The notes: a model not told the origin generated them from the sequence alone. Positions 25,741 to 34,142 are shown, numbered from the stretch's first letter. The stretch: 57,283 bases of DNA from Prevotella sp. (GCA_017475265.1 JAFVFY010000063.1:1-57283), one strand, 5' to 3'. Numbers and translations are program-made.

Positions 25741-27093
25741 TCACTCTGCGGCTAGGCGTTCCTTGATGGCCTTGCTCTCAGCCTCATAGCCGGGTTTGTC
25801 GAGCAGGGCGAACATGTTCTTCTTGTAGGCCTCCACGCCAGGCTGGTTGAAAGGATTCACACCAAGCACGTTGCCGCTGATGCCACAGCCAATCTCGAAG
25901 AAGTAGATGAGCTGGCCGAGGTAATACTCATTCAGACGGGGAACGCTGATGCGCAGGTTGGGAACGCCACCATCGACATGTGCCAGGCGAGTGCCCAGCT
26001 CAGCCATCTTGTTCACCTCGTCCACGCGCTTGCCAGCAAGGAAGTTCAGACCGTCGAGGTTCTCCTCGTCGCTGGGGAAGAGCAGCTTGCGCTCAGGCTC
26101 CTCTATCGAGATGACGGTCTCGAAGATGGTGCGCTCTCCCTCCTGAATCCACTGGCCCATAGAGTGCAGGTCGGTGGTGAAGTCCACGCTGGCGGGGAAG
26201 ATGCCCTTGTTGTCCTTGCCCTCGCTCTCGCCGTAGAGCTGCTTCCACCACTCTGACATGAAGTGGAGCTTCGGCTGGTAGTTCACCATGATTTCAATCT
26301 TCTTGCCGCTCTGGTAGAGGGCGTTGCGCACGGCAGCATACTGCGCAGCTGGGTTTTCCCCAGCTGGAACGTCCTTGCCACAGGCCTTCTCCATGTCCTG
26401 AGCACCGCCCACGAGTGCCTTGATGTCGAATCCAGCACAGGCAATAGGCAGCAGACCCACGGGGGTGAGCACGGAGAAGCGACCGCCCACGTTGTCGGGT
26501 ATAATAAAAGATGTGTAGCCTTCCTTGTCGGCGCAGGTGCGGGCAGCACCACGCTTGGCGTCGGTCACGGCAACGATGACCTTGCGGGCCTCGTCCTTGC
26601 CGCGCTGGGCCTCACATTGCTTCTTCAGCAGACGGAAGGTGAGGGCGGTCTCGGTGGTGGTGCCGCTCTTCGAGATGTTGATGACGCCGAACTTCTTGTC
26701 CTTCAGGTATTCGGTCATCTCCGAGAGATAGTCCTCGCCGATGTTGTTTCCGGCAAAGAGAATGACGGGATTCTTCTTGTCCTGGATGAGCCAGCCGAAC
26801 GAGTTACCCAGGGCCTCGATGACGGCACGAGCTCCGAGGTAGGAGCCACCGATACCGGCTACGACGACCACCTCGCAATTGTCGCGCAGGGTCTTGGCGC
26901 AGGCCTCAATCTGGCCGAGGAACTCAGGAGTGATGCTGCTGGGCAGGTGTAGCCAGCCGAGGAAGTCATTGCCGGGGCAAGTGCCCTCTTCCAAAGCTTT
27001 CTGGGCGGCTTTCACTTGTGGCTCAAGGGCGGCCACGGCACCTTCTGCAAGGAAGCAGGAGGCTTTTGTGATGTCTAGACTGATGTTTTTCAT
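25741..27093 (-). CDS. pgi: Glucose-6-phosphate isomerase
   Basis: 450 aa, the short form typical of Bacteroidales and firmicutes. It interconverts glucose-6-phosphate and fructose-6-phosphate. Motifs: [46 protein letters not shown], the catalytic glutamate region [11 protein letters not shown], and [14 protein letters not shown] near the C-terminus. It is a single gene; a long inverted repeat (27108-27271) separates it from the next minus-strand gene. Confidence 0.95.
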   Translation of the reverse strand: MKNISLDITKASCFLAEGAVAALEPQVKAAQKALEEGTCPGNDFLGWLHLPSSITPEFLGQIEACAKTLRDNCEVVVVAGIGGSYLGARAVIEALGNSFGWLIQDKKNPVILFAGNNIGEDYLSEMTEYLKDKKFGVINISKSGTTTETALTFRLLKKQCEAQRGKDEARKVIVAVTDAKRGAARTCADKEGYTSFIIPDNVGGRFSVLTPVGLLPIACAGFDIKALVGGAQDMEKACGKDVPAGENPAAQYAAVRNALYQSGKKIEIMVNYQPKLHFMSEWWKQLYGESEGKDNKGIFPASVDFTTDLHSMGQWIQEGERTIFETVISIEEPERKLLFPSDEENLDGLNFLAGKRVDEVNKMAELGTRLAHVDGGVPNLRISVPRLNEYYLGQLIYFFEIGCGISGNVLGVNPFNQPGVEAYKKNMFALLDKPGYEAESKAIKERLAAE

Positions 27094-27107
27094 TTCGTTG
27101 TTTTTTT

Positions 27108-27271
27108 AGTCCCCTAAGTTAGGGGGTTGGGGGTCTGAACGACCGCCCGTTGTGAATACTATTGTTAATTATCTCTGTTTCTTTTAATCTGTTCAGTTCC
27201 CATATCTGTTCAGACCCCCAACCCCCTCGCTCGGCCGAAGGACGCTTGCCTAGCAAGAACTTAGGGGGCTA
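27108..27271. repeat. Inverted-repeat element (TAGCCCCCTAA/GTCTGAAC family), 164 bp
   Basis: The left arm runs TAGTCCCCTAAGTTAGGGGG, then TTGGGGGTCTGAAC. The right arm is its inverse, GTTCAGACCCCCAACCCCCT, then a 30-bp GC-rich insertion shared with 16006-16067, then AACTTAGGGGGCTA. The right end supplies the last codons (L-A-P) and the stop of the minus-strand gene at 27261. The middle is 60 bp of AT-rich spacer. Confidence 0.85.
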
Positions 27272-28028
27272 GAGTCTTTGCAATTCCTATCATAACGACG
27301 TGGTTATAAATATGTTGCTTCAAGTTGTTCACGCGCTGCTGCTGGTAGTCGCCCAGATAGCCGATGCTCATGGTGAACTTCGGGCTGAAGGCGTAGAACA
27401 ATGATAGTGACTGTCGGAAGTTGGGTGCCGAGACGAAGGTAGTGGGCACGATGTTATGGTCGTAGTTGCCCAGCGAGAACAGCTCGTAGTAGGACTGTCC
27501 GTAGTTGGGGCTGAACACCACGCCGACCAGCGGCAGGTCGACCTGATAACGCAGCATTGCCGCGTGACGGAAGAGTCGTAAGGGGTAGGTGGCTTTTGCC
27601 GACGGCATCACCTGGAGTCCAAGGCGTGCCTGAACGGGATTGTTACCGTTGCGGGTGTCGTAAATCATTCCGATGCCGATGTTCCCCAGCCCTCCAGCAT
27701 GGATTTGGAGGGGCTGGCCAGGGGTGGTCAGTCGGTAGTAGGCACCATAGTAGAACTTATACATCCCCTCCAGCAACGAAGAGTTGTCGGCACGGTCCTT
27801 GGCCGTAGATCCATGTAGCTGGTGTTGCCACTCCCTGCTCCACCGGCAACTATCCTTGAACCGTTCGCTGGTGGTCAAAAAAGAGAGACCCACACCGTGG
27901 AACTTCTCTTGCGAGAGGTAGGTGTCGAGGATGTTCGTCGAGCCAACGCCTAGCTGATAGTGGGTCTGCGCAACGGAGGCCAAGGGGGAGAGTAGTATAT
28001 ATAGTAAGAGGATGAGTTTGTAATTCAT
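27261..28028 (-). CDS. Secreted or outer-membrane protein, DUF3316-like
   Basis: 255 aa from the ATG at 28028; a promoter at 28037-28067 rules out the longer frame. Residues 1-21 (MNYKLILLLYILLSPLASVAQ) are a signal peptide. The rest is strand-rich with repeated G-aromatic patterns (FYYGAYYRLTTPGQPLQIHAGG, IGIGMIYDT, LFYAFSPKFTMSIGYLGDY), as in small outer-membrane barrels. It fits the DUF3316 family as I remember it. The C-terminal LAP and stop come from a repeat element, as in the HD hydrolase gene. Function unknown. Confidence 0.7.
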   Translation of the reverse strand: MNYKLILLLYILLSPLASVAQTHYQLGVGSTNILDTYLSQEKFHGVGLSFLTTSERFKDSCRWSREWQHQLHGSTAKDRADNSSLLEGMYKFYYGAYYRLTTPGQPLQIHAGGLGNIGIGMIYDTRNGNNPVQARLGLQVMPSAKATYPLRLFRHAAMLRYQVDLPLVGVVFSPNYGQSYYELFSLGNYDHNIVPTTFVSAPNFRQSLSLFYAFSPKFTMSIGYLGDYQQQRVNNLKQHIYNHVVMIGIAKTLAP

Positions 28029-28036
28029 AGCGTGTG

Positions 28037-28067
28037 CAAATTTACGGCTTTTTCCGTAAACGGCAAA
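28037..28067 (-). promoter_or_regulatory. Promoter of the DUF3316-like gene
   Basis: On the minus strand TTTG (28064-28067) and TAAATTTG (28037-28044) are 19 nt apart, with the ATG 8 nt beyond the -7 box. It is divergent to the kdsD promoter. Confidence 0.7.
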
Positions 28068-28114
28068 AGAAAAGTGTAAAAATGTTTGACGCCAAGCCTT
28101 TTTTCTCATTTTAT

Positions 28115-28145
28115 TTTGCTATTTCCGTGGCTTTTCGTATCTTTG
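28115..28145 (+). promoter_or_regulatory. Promoter of kdsD
   Basis: TTTG at 28115-28118 and TATCTTTG at 28138-28145 are 19 nt apart. The expected transcript start near 28152 places the first usable ATG at 28155 or 28164. Confidence 0.75.
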
Positions 28146-28163
28146 CAGCAAATTTATGGGAGT

Positions 28164-29123
28164 ATGAAAACCCGAGATTACGGAATACAAGCAATAAGAG
28201 ACGAGGCCGAGGCTTTGCTTGACCTCATTCCGAAGATGGACGATGAGTTCGACCGGGCCGTGGAGCTGATGCTGGAGTGCCGGGGAAAGATTATCGTGAC
28301 GGGTGTGGGCAAGAGCGGACATATCGGCGCGAAGATTGCGGCCACGCTGTCATCGACAGGCACGCCCTCGTTCTTCGTCAACCCCCTAGATGCCTACCAC
28401 GGCGACCTGGGCGTGATGACCAAGGATGACGTGGTGCTTGCCCTCTCCAACTCCGGGCAGACCGACGAGTTGCTGCGCTTCATCCCCATGGTGCTTCAGA
28501 TGAACATTCCCATCATCGCCATGAGTGGCAATCCGCAATCGCTCCTGGCAAAATACTCCACCTGCCACATCAACGTGGGCGTCGCACGAGAGGCCTGTCC
28601 GCTGAACCTCGCTCCCACGAGCAGCACCACGGCGGCACTGGCTATGGGCGATGCGTTGGCCATAGCACTCATGCGCCTACGACACTTTGAGCCACAGGAC
28701 TTTGCTCACTACCATCCCGGCGGCGAACTGGGACGGCGCTTGCTCACCACGGCGCAGGACGTGATGCACAAGGACAACCTGCCCGTCATACCGCCACAGA
28801 TGCACCTCGGCGAGGCCATCATCCTCGTCAGCAAGGGCAAGCTGGGACTGGGCGTCGCCGTGGAGGATGGGCGCATCGTGGGCCTCATTACCGATGGCGA
28901 CATACGTCGTGCCACGGAGCGTTGGCAAGCCGAGTTCTTCGACCACACCGTGAGCGACATCATGACTCGCAACCCGAAGACTGTCAGCCCTGACACGAAA
29001 ATCGCCGACATACAACGCATACAGCAACGATACAAGATTCACTCCCTGCTCGTAGTAGATGCCGACCGTCACCTCCTCGGCGTTGTGGACCACTATTGCG
29101 CTTCGCTAATGAATAATGAATAA
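28164..29123 (+). CDS. kdsD: Arabinose-5-phosphate isomerase (KpsF/GutQ/KdsD family)
   Basis: 319 aa starting MKTRDYGIQAI. It converts ribulose-5-phosphate to arabinose-5-phosphate, the first step toward Kdo for lipopolysaccharide. The N-terminal SIS domain holds GVGKSGHIGAKIAATLSSTGTP and SNSGQTDELL. APTSSTTAALAMGDALA and FAHYHPGGELGRRL are family signatures. Two CBS domains occupy about residues 200-319 (DVMHKDNLPVI, DIMTRNPKTV). Start is chosen from the promoter position. Downstream DJ-1 and ispD genes run in the same direction after a 91-nt repeat-filled gap. Confidence 0.92.
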   Translation: MKTRDYGIQAIRDEAEALLDLIPKMDDEFDRAVELMLECRGKIIVTGVGKSGHIGAKIAATLSSTGTPSFFVNPLDAYHGDLGVMTKDDVVLALSNSGQTDELLRFIPMVLQMNIPIIAMSGNPQSLLAKYSTCHINVGVAREACPLNLAPTSSTTAALAMGDALAIALMRLRHFEPQDFAHYHPGGELGRRLLTTAQDVMHKDNLPVIPPQMHLGEAIILVSKGKLGLGVAVEDGRIVGLITDGDIRRATERWQAEFFDHTVSDIMTRNPKTVSPDTKIADIQRIQQRYKIHSLLVVDADRHLLGVVDHYCASLMNNE

Positions 29124-29141
29124 CTGAAAGTAACAAATCGA

Positions 29142-29208
29142 AAATCGAAAATTCGTAAATCGTAAATAGATAACTAAATCGCAAATCGAAAATTCGTAAA
29201 TCGTAAAT
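29142..29208 (+). repeat. Tandem AT-rich repeat between kdsD and the DJ-1 gene
   Basis: AAATCGAAAATTCGTAAATC followed by GTAAAT occurs at 29142-29167 and 29183-29208, period 41 bp. It is the inverse of the TTTACGAATTT family at 6857 and 7571. Confidence 0.7.
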
Positions 29209-29214
29209 CAAATT

Positions 29215-29784
29215 ATGGTAAGAGTTTATGTATTTCTTGCAAACGGCTTCGAGGATGTCGAGGCCCTGATTCCCATTGACGTGCTTCGTCGCGGGGGTGT
29301 TGATGTAACCACAGTAAGTGTCGTAGAAGACTCTCAGCTTGTAGAGTCGGCCCACGGCGTGCAGATGTTTGCCGACGCGCTGTTCGACGATTGCGACTTC
29401 AGCGATGCCGACCTGTTGCTGCTTCCCGGCGGTATGCCCGGAGCAAGCAATCTCTATGAGCACGAAGGACTCTGTGCCGCCCTGAAGGCTCATGCCGCCA
29501 AGGGTCGCCGTCTGGCTGCCATTTGTGCCGCCCCAGGCGTGGTGCTCGGTCAGCTCGGTCTGCTACAAGGCCGTCGTGCCACCTGCTACCCGGGCTTCGA
29601 ACAGTTCATGGCCGGAGCCACCTATACCGGCGACCTCTTCACCACCGACGGAACCATCACCACCGGAGAGGGACCGGCAGCTGCCTTCCCCTTCGCCTAC
29701 GAACTGCTCGCCCTGCTCACCAACCGCCAGACCAGCGACCAGATAGCAGAGGGCATGCGTTTCAAACATCTGATGGAGAAGTAG
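29215..29784 (+). CDS. DJ-1/PfpI family protein
   Basis: 189 aa, full length for the YajL/DJ-1 branch. The conserved acidic residue is in NGFEDVEAL and the nucleophilic cysteine in AAICAAPGVVL (near residue 104). Family members are protein or glyoxal deglycases, chaperones or oxidative-stress proteins, so the exact activity is open. Three nucleotides separate its stop from the GTG start of ispD, so the two are co-transcribed. Confidence 0.9.
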   Translation: MVRVYVFLANGFEDVEALIPIDVLRRGGVDVTTVSVVEDSQLVESAHGVQMFADALFDDCDFSDADLLLLPGGMPGASNLYEHEGLCAALKAHAAKGRRLAAICAAPGVVLGQLGLLQGRRATCYPGFEQFMAGATYTGDLFTTDGTITTGEGPAAAFPFAYELLALLTNRQTSDQIAEGMRFKHLMEK

Positions 29785-29787
29785 ATA

Positions 29788-30465
29788 GTGAACGAATACA
29801 TCATCATTGTAGCAGGAGGAAAGGGGCTGCGCATGGGAGGCGACATTCCCAAGCAGTTCCTTCCCATCGGCGGTCGCCCTGTGCTCATGCAGACGATAGA
29901 GCGGTTCCGCGCATACTCCCCCGACCTGAGAATCATCCTTGTGTTGCCACGCGAGCAGCAGGACTACTGGAAGCAGCTATGCAGAGACTATCAATACCCC
30001 CTACCTTCTGAGGAGCCAGGCTCTTACCTTCTGGCCGACGGTGGCGAGACCCGTTTCCACTCCGTCCAGCACGGCCTGGCACTCATCCCCGACGATGCTG
30101 AGGGCGTAGTAGGCGTGCACGATGGTGTCCGTCCCTTTGTCGCCGTAGAAGTCATTCGTCGATGCTTCGAGACCGCCCGTGAGGCCAAGGCCGTCATTCC
30201 CGTAACACCCGTCGTGGAGACCCTTCGCCACATCCCCTCGCAGAAGAACGTGATGCGTAGCGACTATTGTCTTGTTCAGACCCCTCAGACCTTCGACATC
30301 CAACTGCTAAAGGCCGCCAACCGCCAGCCTTATCGCGACGCCTTCACCGATGATGCCAGCGTCGTGGAAGCCTACGGACACCCCGTCACCATGGTCGAGG
30401 GCAACCGTGAGAACATCAAAATCACCACCCCCTTCGACCTGAAGATTGCCGAAACACTGATTTGA
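29788..30465 (+). CDS. ispD: 2-C-methyl-D-erythritol 4-phosphate cytidylyltransferase
   Basis: 225 aa with a GTG start, chosen because the frame begins 3 nt after the DJ-1 stop and the protein opens with the nucleotide-binding loop [20 protein letters not shown]. It makes CDP-methylerythritol in the MEP isoprenoid pathway. Other signatures are [43 protein letters not shown] and [13 protein letters not shown]. No other MEP gene is nearby. Confidence 0.94.
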   Translation: MNEYIIIVAGGKGLRMGGDIPKQFLPIGGRPVLMQTIERFRAYSPDLRIILVLPREQQDYWKQLCRDYQYPLPSEEPGSYLLADGGETRFHSVQHGLALIPDDAEGVVGVHDGVRPFVAVEVIRRCFETAREAKAVIPVTPVVETLRHIPSQKNVMRSDYCLVQTPQTFDIQLLKAANRQPYRDAFTDDASVVEAYGHPVTMVEGNRENIKITTPFDLKIAETLI

Positions 30466-30518
30466 CCGTTTTCTCTACCATCTGCTAAATGACAGACAAT
30501 AAGAAAAGCACGGGTTGG

Positions 30519-30650
30519 CTCATTCGTCCAATCCGTACCTTTCGTGTAATTCGTCCAATTCGTGGTTAAAAAGAATCCGTGCAATCCGTGTAATCCGTTT
30601 TAATCCGTTGTTTAAAAAAATCCGCGTAATCTGTGTAATCTGTGGTAGTA
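30519..30650 (+). repeat. ATTCGT/ATCCGT repeat cluster
   Basis: About ten copies of AATCCGTgtAATCCGT-type words lie between ispD and the HU-like gene. They belong to the same family as 25511-25740 but are mostly in one orientation. The gap 30466-30666 holds no gene. Confidence 0.65.
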
Positions 30651-30666
30651 GATTAGCGGTTCGGTG

Positions 30667-31164
30667 TTACCCGTTGTCGTCGTCGTCTCCGTAGTCCACG
30701 AGTTGTCCGTCCTTGACCCTCTTGGGCACTCCGTGGAGGTCGAAAATCATGTTCTGGCTCAGGATGACCTTCTCCTTCATCTCGCGGCTGGTGATGTCAT
30801 CGTCGTCAGTTCCCTCGGGATAGAAGCGCACGTGCACACCCTTGAGGTACTCGTTGATGTTGTAGCCTACAGGGGTATCGGCTCCGCTGGCCTCCAGCGT
30901 GGGGTAGAACGTTCCCAGACCGTCGAGCTTCACGGCCGTGCCCTCGGTGACCAGCTCAATGAGGCAGGAGGTGAACTTGGTGAGGACACCTATTACCACG
31001 TCGGGGGTGTAGATGGAGCCGTGTCCGGCAATGTGGTCAGACAGGCCTCGGAGGCTCAGCGTGGAGCGACGCACGGCCTTGGGGTACCACTTCCCGTGGG
31101 CACCGCTGGCCTCGTTGTTCAGCTGGCGCAGGTTGTACTGCATCTCAATTTTCTTAGTTGCCAT
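30667..31164 (-). CDS. HU-like DNA-binding protein (Bacteroidales type)
   Basis: 165 aa, starting MATKKIEMQYNLRQLNNEAS. It matches the longer HU-related family of Bacteroidales: a divergent HU fold with GHGSIYTPDVVIGVLTKFTSCLIELVTEGTAVKLDGLGTFYPTLEA and an acidic C-terminus (DYGDDDDNG). From memory such genes often accompany VirE_N/DUF3987 loci, and here that locus lies 4 kb away across an inserted restriction system. It should bind or bend DNA. It has its own promoter. Confidence 0.85.
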   Translation of the reverse strand: MATKKIEMQYNLRQLNNEASGAHGKWYPKAVRRSTLSLRGLSDHIAGHGSIYTPDVVIGVLTKFTSCLIELVTEGTAVKLDGLGTFYPTLEASGADTPVGYNINEYLKGVHVRFYPEGTDDDDITSREMKEKVILSQNMIFDLHGVPKRVKDGQLVDYGDDDDNG

Positions 31165-31232
31165 ACTTTCTTGTGTTTTACATGGTTAAACAAAAATGAT
31201 TAAACTCTCGGTGTAACTCTAGAATTATGGTA

Positions 31233-31264
31233 CAAAGGTACAAAAAAAATCTGAAACCACCAAA
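31233..31264 (-). promoter_or_regulatory. Promoter of the HU-like gene
   Basis: On the minus strand TTTG (31261-31264) and TACCTTTG (31233-31240) are 20 nt apart; the leader to the ATG is about 69 nt. Confidence 0.72.
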
Positions 31265-31308
31265 TATTTCAGCCTTTTTCTTCACACTAATTATCACTAA
31301 TTTTATTT

Positions 31309-31415
31309 GAAAGAAATAGGAAACAATTAGAAATAATTACATCCAGAAATTATAAGAAATAATATTTTTTCTCATTGTTGGAATTAATTCTTTCTAATTC
31401 TTGCTAATTTCTTTC
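31309..31415. repeat. MITE-like element (copy 3)
   Basis: 107 bp. The left end GAAAGAAATAGGAAACAATT and the inverse of the right end GAAAGAAATTAGCAAGAATT continue as partly matching arms. The interior AATAATATTTTTTCTCATTGTTGG-type segment matches the centre of 19397-19545. Confidence 0.75.
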
Positions 31416-31509
31416 ATAGAAAAACGCACTCAATCGGTCTTTAGAAACAAATAACCATAATACGCATAATTCTAACCATAAATTTAAATAATGATGATGA
31501 CAATTTGTG

Positions 31510-31618
31510 GGATAGGTAGAGAAAACGGCTTTCTCTATGAGAAAAAACGTATTTGTCTATAGGAGAAAACGGCTTTCTCTAGTAGACAAAACGGCTTTCT
31601 CTCACCCTTCCCCTATCC
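31510..31618 (+). repeat. Triple hairpin array (GAGAAAACGGCTTTCTC)
   Basis: AGAGAAAacggcTTTCTCT (31518-31536) folds into a 7-bp hairpin. A near copy lies at 31563-31580 and a half-matching one at 31583-31602. The block is framed by GGATAGG (31510-31516) and its inverse CCTATCC (31612-31618). It is not coding. It lies just outside the left inverted repeat of the restriction-modification island. Confidence 0.72.
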
Positions 31619-31643
31619 GAGCTTTTTATGTCTGCCAGAAGCT

Positions 31644-31820
31644 ATATTGCAATATTGCATATTGCATTCATTGTATGGAAGGGTGAAGGAAGAGTAAAAT
31701 AGATACATTTTATATATAATATATTAATAATCAATAAGTTATATAATAATATTATTATATATTAACACTTTCTTTTCCTCCTTCAAAAAAAATTGCATGC
31801 AATATGCAATATTGCAATAT
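31644..31820. repeat. Large inverted repeat at the left boundary of the island
   Basis: 24 bp beginning ATATTGCAATATTGCATATT (31644-31667) are exactly inverted at 31797-31820. Imperfect pairing continues inward (GAAGGGTGAAGGAAGAG against CTTTCTTTTCCTCCTTC) to an AT-only loop of about 70 bp. The inner copy extends to 28 bp (31793-31820), and its perfect inverse lies at 38537-38564. Confidence 0.88.
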
Positions 31821-31833
31821 AACTCACATTTTT

Positions 31834-31864
31834 TTTGCTATCTCAAAAAATCTTCGTATCTTTG
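31834..31864 (+). promoter_or_regulatory. Promoter of the methyltransferase gene
   Basis: TTTG at 31834-31837 and TATCTTTG at 31857-31864 are 19 nt apart. Transcription begins after the in-frame codons upstream of 31905, which fixes the methyltransferase start. Confidence 0.75.
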
Positions 31865-31904
31865 CCGACGATTTATAAATTGGCATTGTGAGCCGCTTTT
31901 TATT

Positions 31905-32891
31905 ATGGCATACACCTCGATAGAAATCTGTGCCGGTGCTGGTGGTCAGGCCCTTGGACTTGAAATGGCGGGGTTTGACCATGTGGTATTGGTAGAGTAT
32001 GAGCCAGACTATTGCAAATGCCTGAAAAGCAACCGCCCAAACTGGAACGTGCAATGTATGGATGTGCGCAAGTTCGATGGGAAGCCATACAGACGGCAGA
32101 TAGATTTGCTGGCAGGTGGTGTTCCCTGTCCCCCTTTCAGTGTGGCAGGCAAACAGTTAGGTGCTGACGATGAGCGCGACCTTTTCCCTCAGATGCTACG
32201 TCTTGTCGGCGAGATAAACCCTCGTGTCATCATGATAGAAAACGTACGTGGATTCCTTGGAAAGCAATTCGACAATTACCGTCAATCTATTATCCGAAGG
32301 TTAAACCAGTTAGGCTATAACGTACATCTGCGACTGCTCAATGCTTCCGACTACGGAGTGCCCCAGCTACGTCCGCGTGCTATTATTATAGGTGTCAGGA
32401 CTGATATTTACGATATGTTCACCTTCCCGTCGCCTAAGCCAACGCTGACCCATGACGTAGGCAGCACGTTATACGACCTGATGGGTGCAAACGGCTGGCA
32501 GGGAGTTGAGCAATGGAAGCAAATGGCCACCAAGGTTGCCCCTACGCTCGTTGGAGGCAGCAAGAAGCATGGAGGCCCCGATTTAGGCCCTACTCGTGCA
32601 CGTGAGGCATGGGCTGAAATGGGGATTGACGGAAGAGGCATAGCGAATGAGGCTCCTGCTGCCGACTTCGAGGGCATGCCCCGTCTTACGCCACGAATGA
32701 TGGCACGCCTGCAAGGATTCCCAGACGACTGGCAGTTTGGCGACAGGAAAACCACGGCTTGCCGGATGATAGGCAATGCTTTCCCGCCACCCGTGGCAAA
32801 AGCAGTAGGACTACAAATAAAACAAGTATTGGATTATGCAAGCATTGATAGCACAAGCACGACGGAAGTATCACTCAGGGCTGTTGGCTAA
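31905..32891 (+). CDS. DNA (cytosine-5-)-methyltransferase of a type II system
   Basis: 328 aa starting MAYTSIEICAGAGGQALGLEMAGF (motif I). C5 motifs follow in order: the catalytic Cys in GGVPCPPFSVAG (IV), MIENVRGF (VI), QLRPRAIIIG (VIII), then LTPRMMARLQGFPDDW and a terminal GNAFPPPVAKAVG (X). The target-recognition region is about 215-265. The endonuclease gene starts inside its last 56 bases, so the pair is translationally linked. The endonuclease type suggests the sequence GCCGGC as target, which is inference. Start chosen from the promoter; longer upstream frames would precede the transcript. Confidence 0.92.
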   Translation: MAYTSIEICAGAGGQALGLEMAGFDHVVLVEYEPDYCKCLKSNRPNWNVQCMDVRKFDGKPYRRQIDLLAGGVPCPPFSVAGKQLGADDERDLFPQMLRLVGEINPRVIMIENVRGFLGKQFDNYRQSIIRRLNQLGYNVHLRLLNASDYGVPQLRPRAIIIGVRTDIYDMFTFPSPKPTLTHDVGSTLYDLMGANGWQGVEQWKQMATKVAPTLVGGSKKHGGPDLGPTRAREAWAEMGIDGRGIANEAPAADFEGMPRLTPRMMARLQGFPDDWQFGDRKTTACRMIGNAFPPPVAKAVGLQIKQVLDYASIDSTSTTEVSLRAVG

Positions 32892-33694
32892 CGGGGTACT
32901 TACGATTGACGCAAAGGGCGTGCCAAGCAACGCCGACCGCTCGTCGAATCTCTCCATCGCCATTGCGCAGGGCATCGCACGCCGCCTGATGGCCTGTGAA
33001 CAGGAGAAAGCCTTGGGGCAGACTGCCGGAGCTAAATTCGAGCAACTGAACATGGAGTTCATCGAGGCCACCTTCCCGCATCTGCAGAACCTGCGCCCCG
33101 GCAAGTGGCACATTGCCAAGCTCGGCAACCGCAACAGCATCAAGACCAGCAGCTTTGCGCAGTATGAGCACCTGGACTATCTTTCGCAGTTGACAAAAGA
33201 AGATGCAAAGTTAGCAGCCAGTATGGGCAATGACTACATGGTGGCTCCCGATGTGGTTGTATATCGTGAGACAGAACCCGACGAGGTGATCAACGAACAG
33301 CAGATGATTGTCGACGATACCGTCAGCAGTCTTTCTGATATCCGTAAGTCACACTGTACTTTACCTATTCTTCACGCTTCCATTTCCGCTAAATGGACTA
33401 TGCGCAGCGACCGTGCACAAAACAGCCGTACAGAGGCTCTTGGCCTTATACGTAACAGGAAGGGCCATCTGCCACACATCGTCGTAGTGACCGGCGAAAC
33501 CGATGCCCGCACGTATTGCCTCTCTTGCACTTGGGACTGGCGACATCGACTGCGTTTACCACTTCGCCCTCAGCGAACTCGTTGAGTCTGTCAATGAAGT
33601 CGAAGCAGAGGATTCCATTGAGATGCTCAATATCCTAATCAACGGAAAGAGACTGAAAGACATTAGTGACTTGCCGCTGGACTTGGCGGTGTAA
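32836..33694 (+). pseudogene. NgoMIV-type restriction endonuclease, single-base frameshift
   Basis: The first frame runs through SNADRSSNLSIAIAQGIARRL, the active-site region ASMGNDYMVAPDVVVYR and HASISAKWTMRSDRAQNSRTEALGLIRNRKGHLPHIVVVTGE. It then goes out of frame, while frame +2 carries the expected C-terminus (PARIASLALGTGDIDCVYHFALSELV to NGKRLKDISDLPLDLAV). Removing one A from the AAA at 33497-33499 joins them as VVVTGEPMPARIASLALG and gives 285 aa, close to the 286 aa of NgoMIV. NgoMIV cuts G^CCGGC, and the resemblance is strong enough to predict that site. Either the nuclease is dead or the base is a sequencing error. Confidence 0.88.
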
Positions 33695-33755
33695 TGCGCA
33701 CAGGATAGCAACCCTTTTGCAATCAGAATAAACAAGCCGACAAATCGTTTGATCT

Positions 33756-34022
33756 ATGAAGTCGATGAAAACCCCATTCAGACAGATGTTGGATGCGGTG
33801 CCAGCCGATATTCAGCAGGAGGTGGACTTGGAGGTAGCTATCTCCAACCGCATCAATGACCTTATGTTGCAGCGAGGATTGTCAAAACTGGAGTTTGCTC
33901 AGGCTCTGGGTAAGCGTCCCAGCGAGGTGACGAAGTGGCTCAGTGGCCAGCACAACTTTACCATCCGCACCTTGTCGCTACTTTCTTCATTCTTCGGAGA
34001 GTCGCTGGTACGCGTCTGTTAG
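33756..34022 (+). CDS. XRE-family helix-turn-helix regulator
   Basis: 88 aa. The helix-turn-helix is LSKLEFAQALGKRPSEVTKWLSGQHNFTIRTLSLLSSFFG (residues about 42-82). Small XRE proteins with a degenerate N-terminal arm (PFRQMLDAVPADIQQEVDLEVAISNRI) are common antitoxin-type regulators. Position after the endonuclease also allows a controller role for the restriction system. A short broken frame follows 1 nt later. Confidence 0.8.
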   Translation: MKSMKTPFRQMLDAVPADIQQEVDLEVAISNRINDLMLQRGLSKLEFAQALGKRPSEVTKWLSGQHNFTIRTLSLLSSFFGESLVRVC

Positions 34023-34023
34023 C

Positions 34024-34142
34024 ATGAATCAAGATAAAACCAACGAGGAATATACCCCAAAGTGTTCAACCTCCACGGACTGACGGAGGAAGAACGAAAG
34101 ATAGTGATGGGGGGCATAGAAGCTATTTTCAAATCATATTAA
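34024..34142 (+). pseudogene. Short frame, probably frameshifted, after the XRE gene
   Basis: ATG at 34024 gives MNQDKTNEEYTPK and then runs out of frame. The next frame from 34059 reads KVFNLHGLTEEERKIVMGG and ends IEAIFKSY-stop at 34142. Adding one A to the AAA at 34059-34061 joins them into about 39 residues. I do not recognise the product. It could be a small partner of the XRE protein or a gene remnant. Confidence 0.5.

Noticed and set aside
31797-31904. Longer N-terminus of the cytosine methyltransferase
   Set aside because: It would cross the inverted repeat and the promoter; the family starts just before motif I at 31905.
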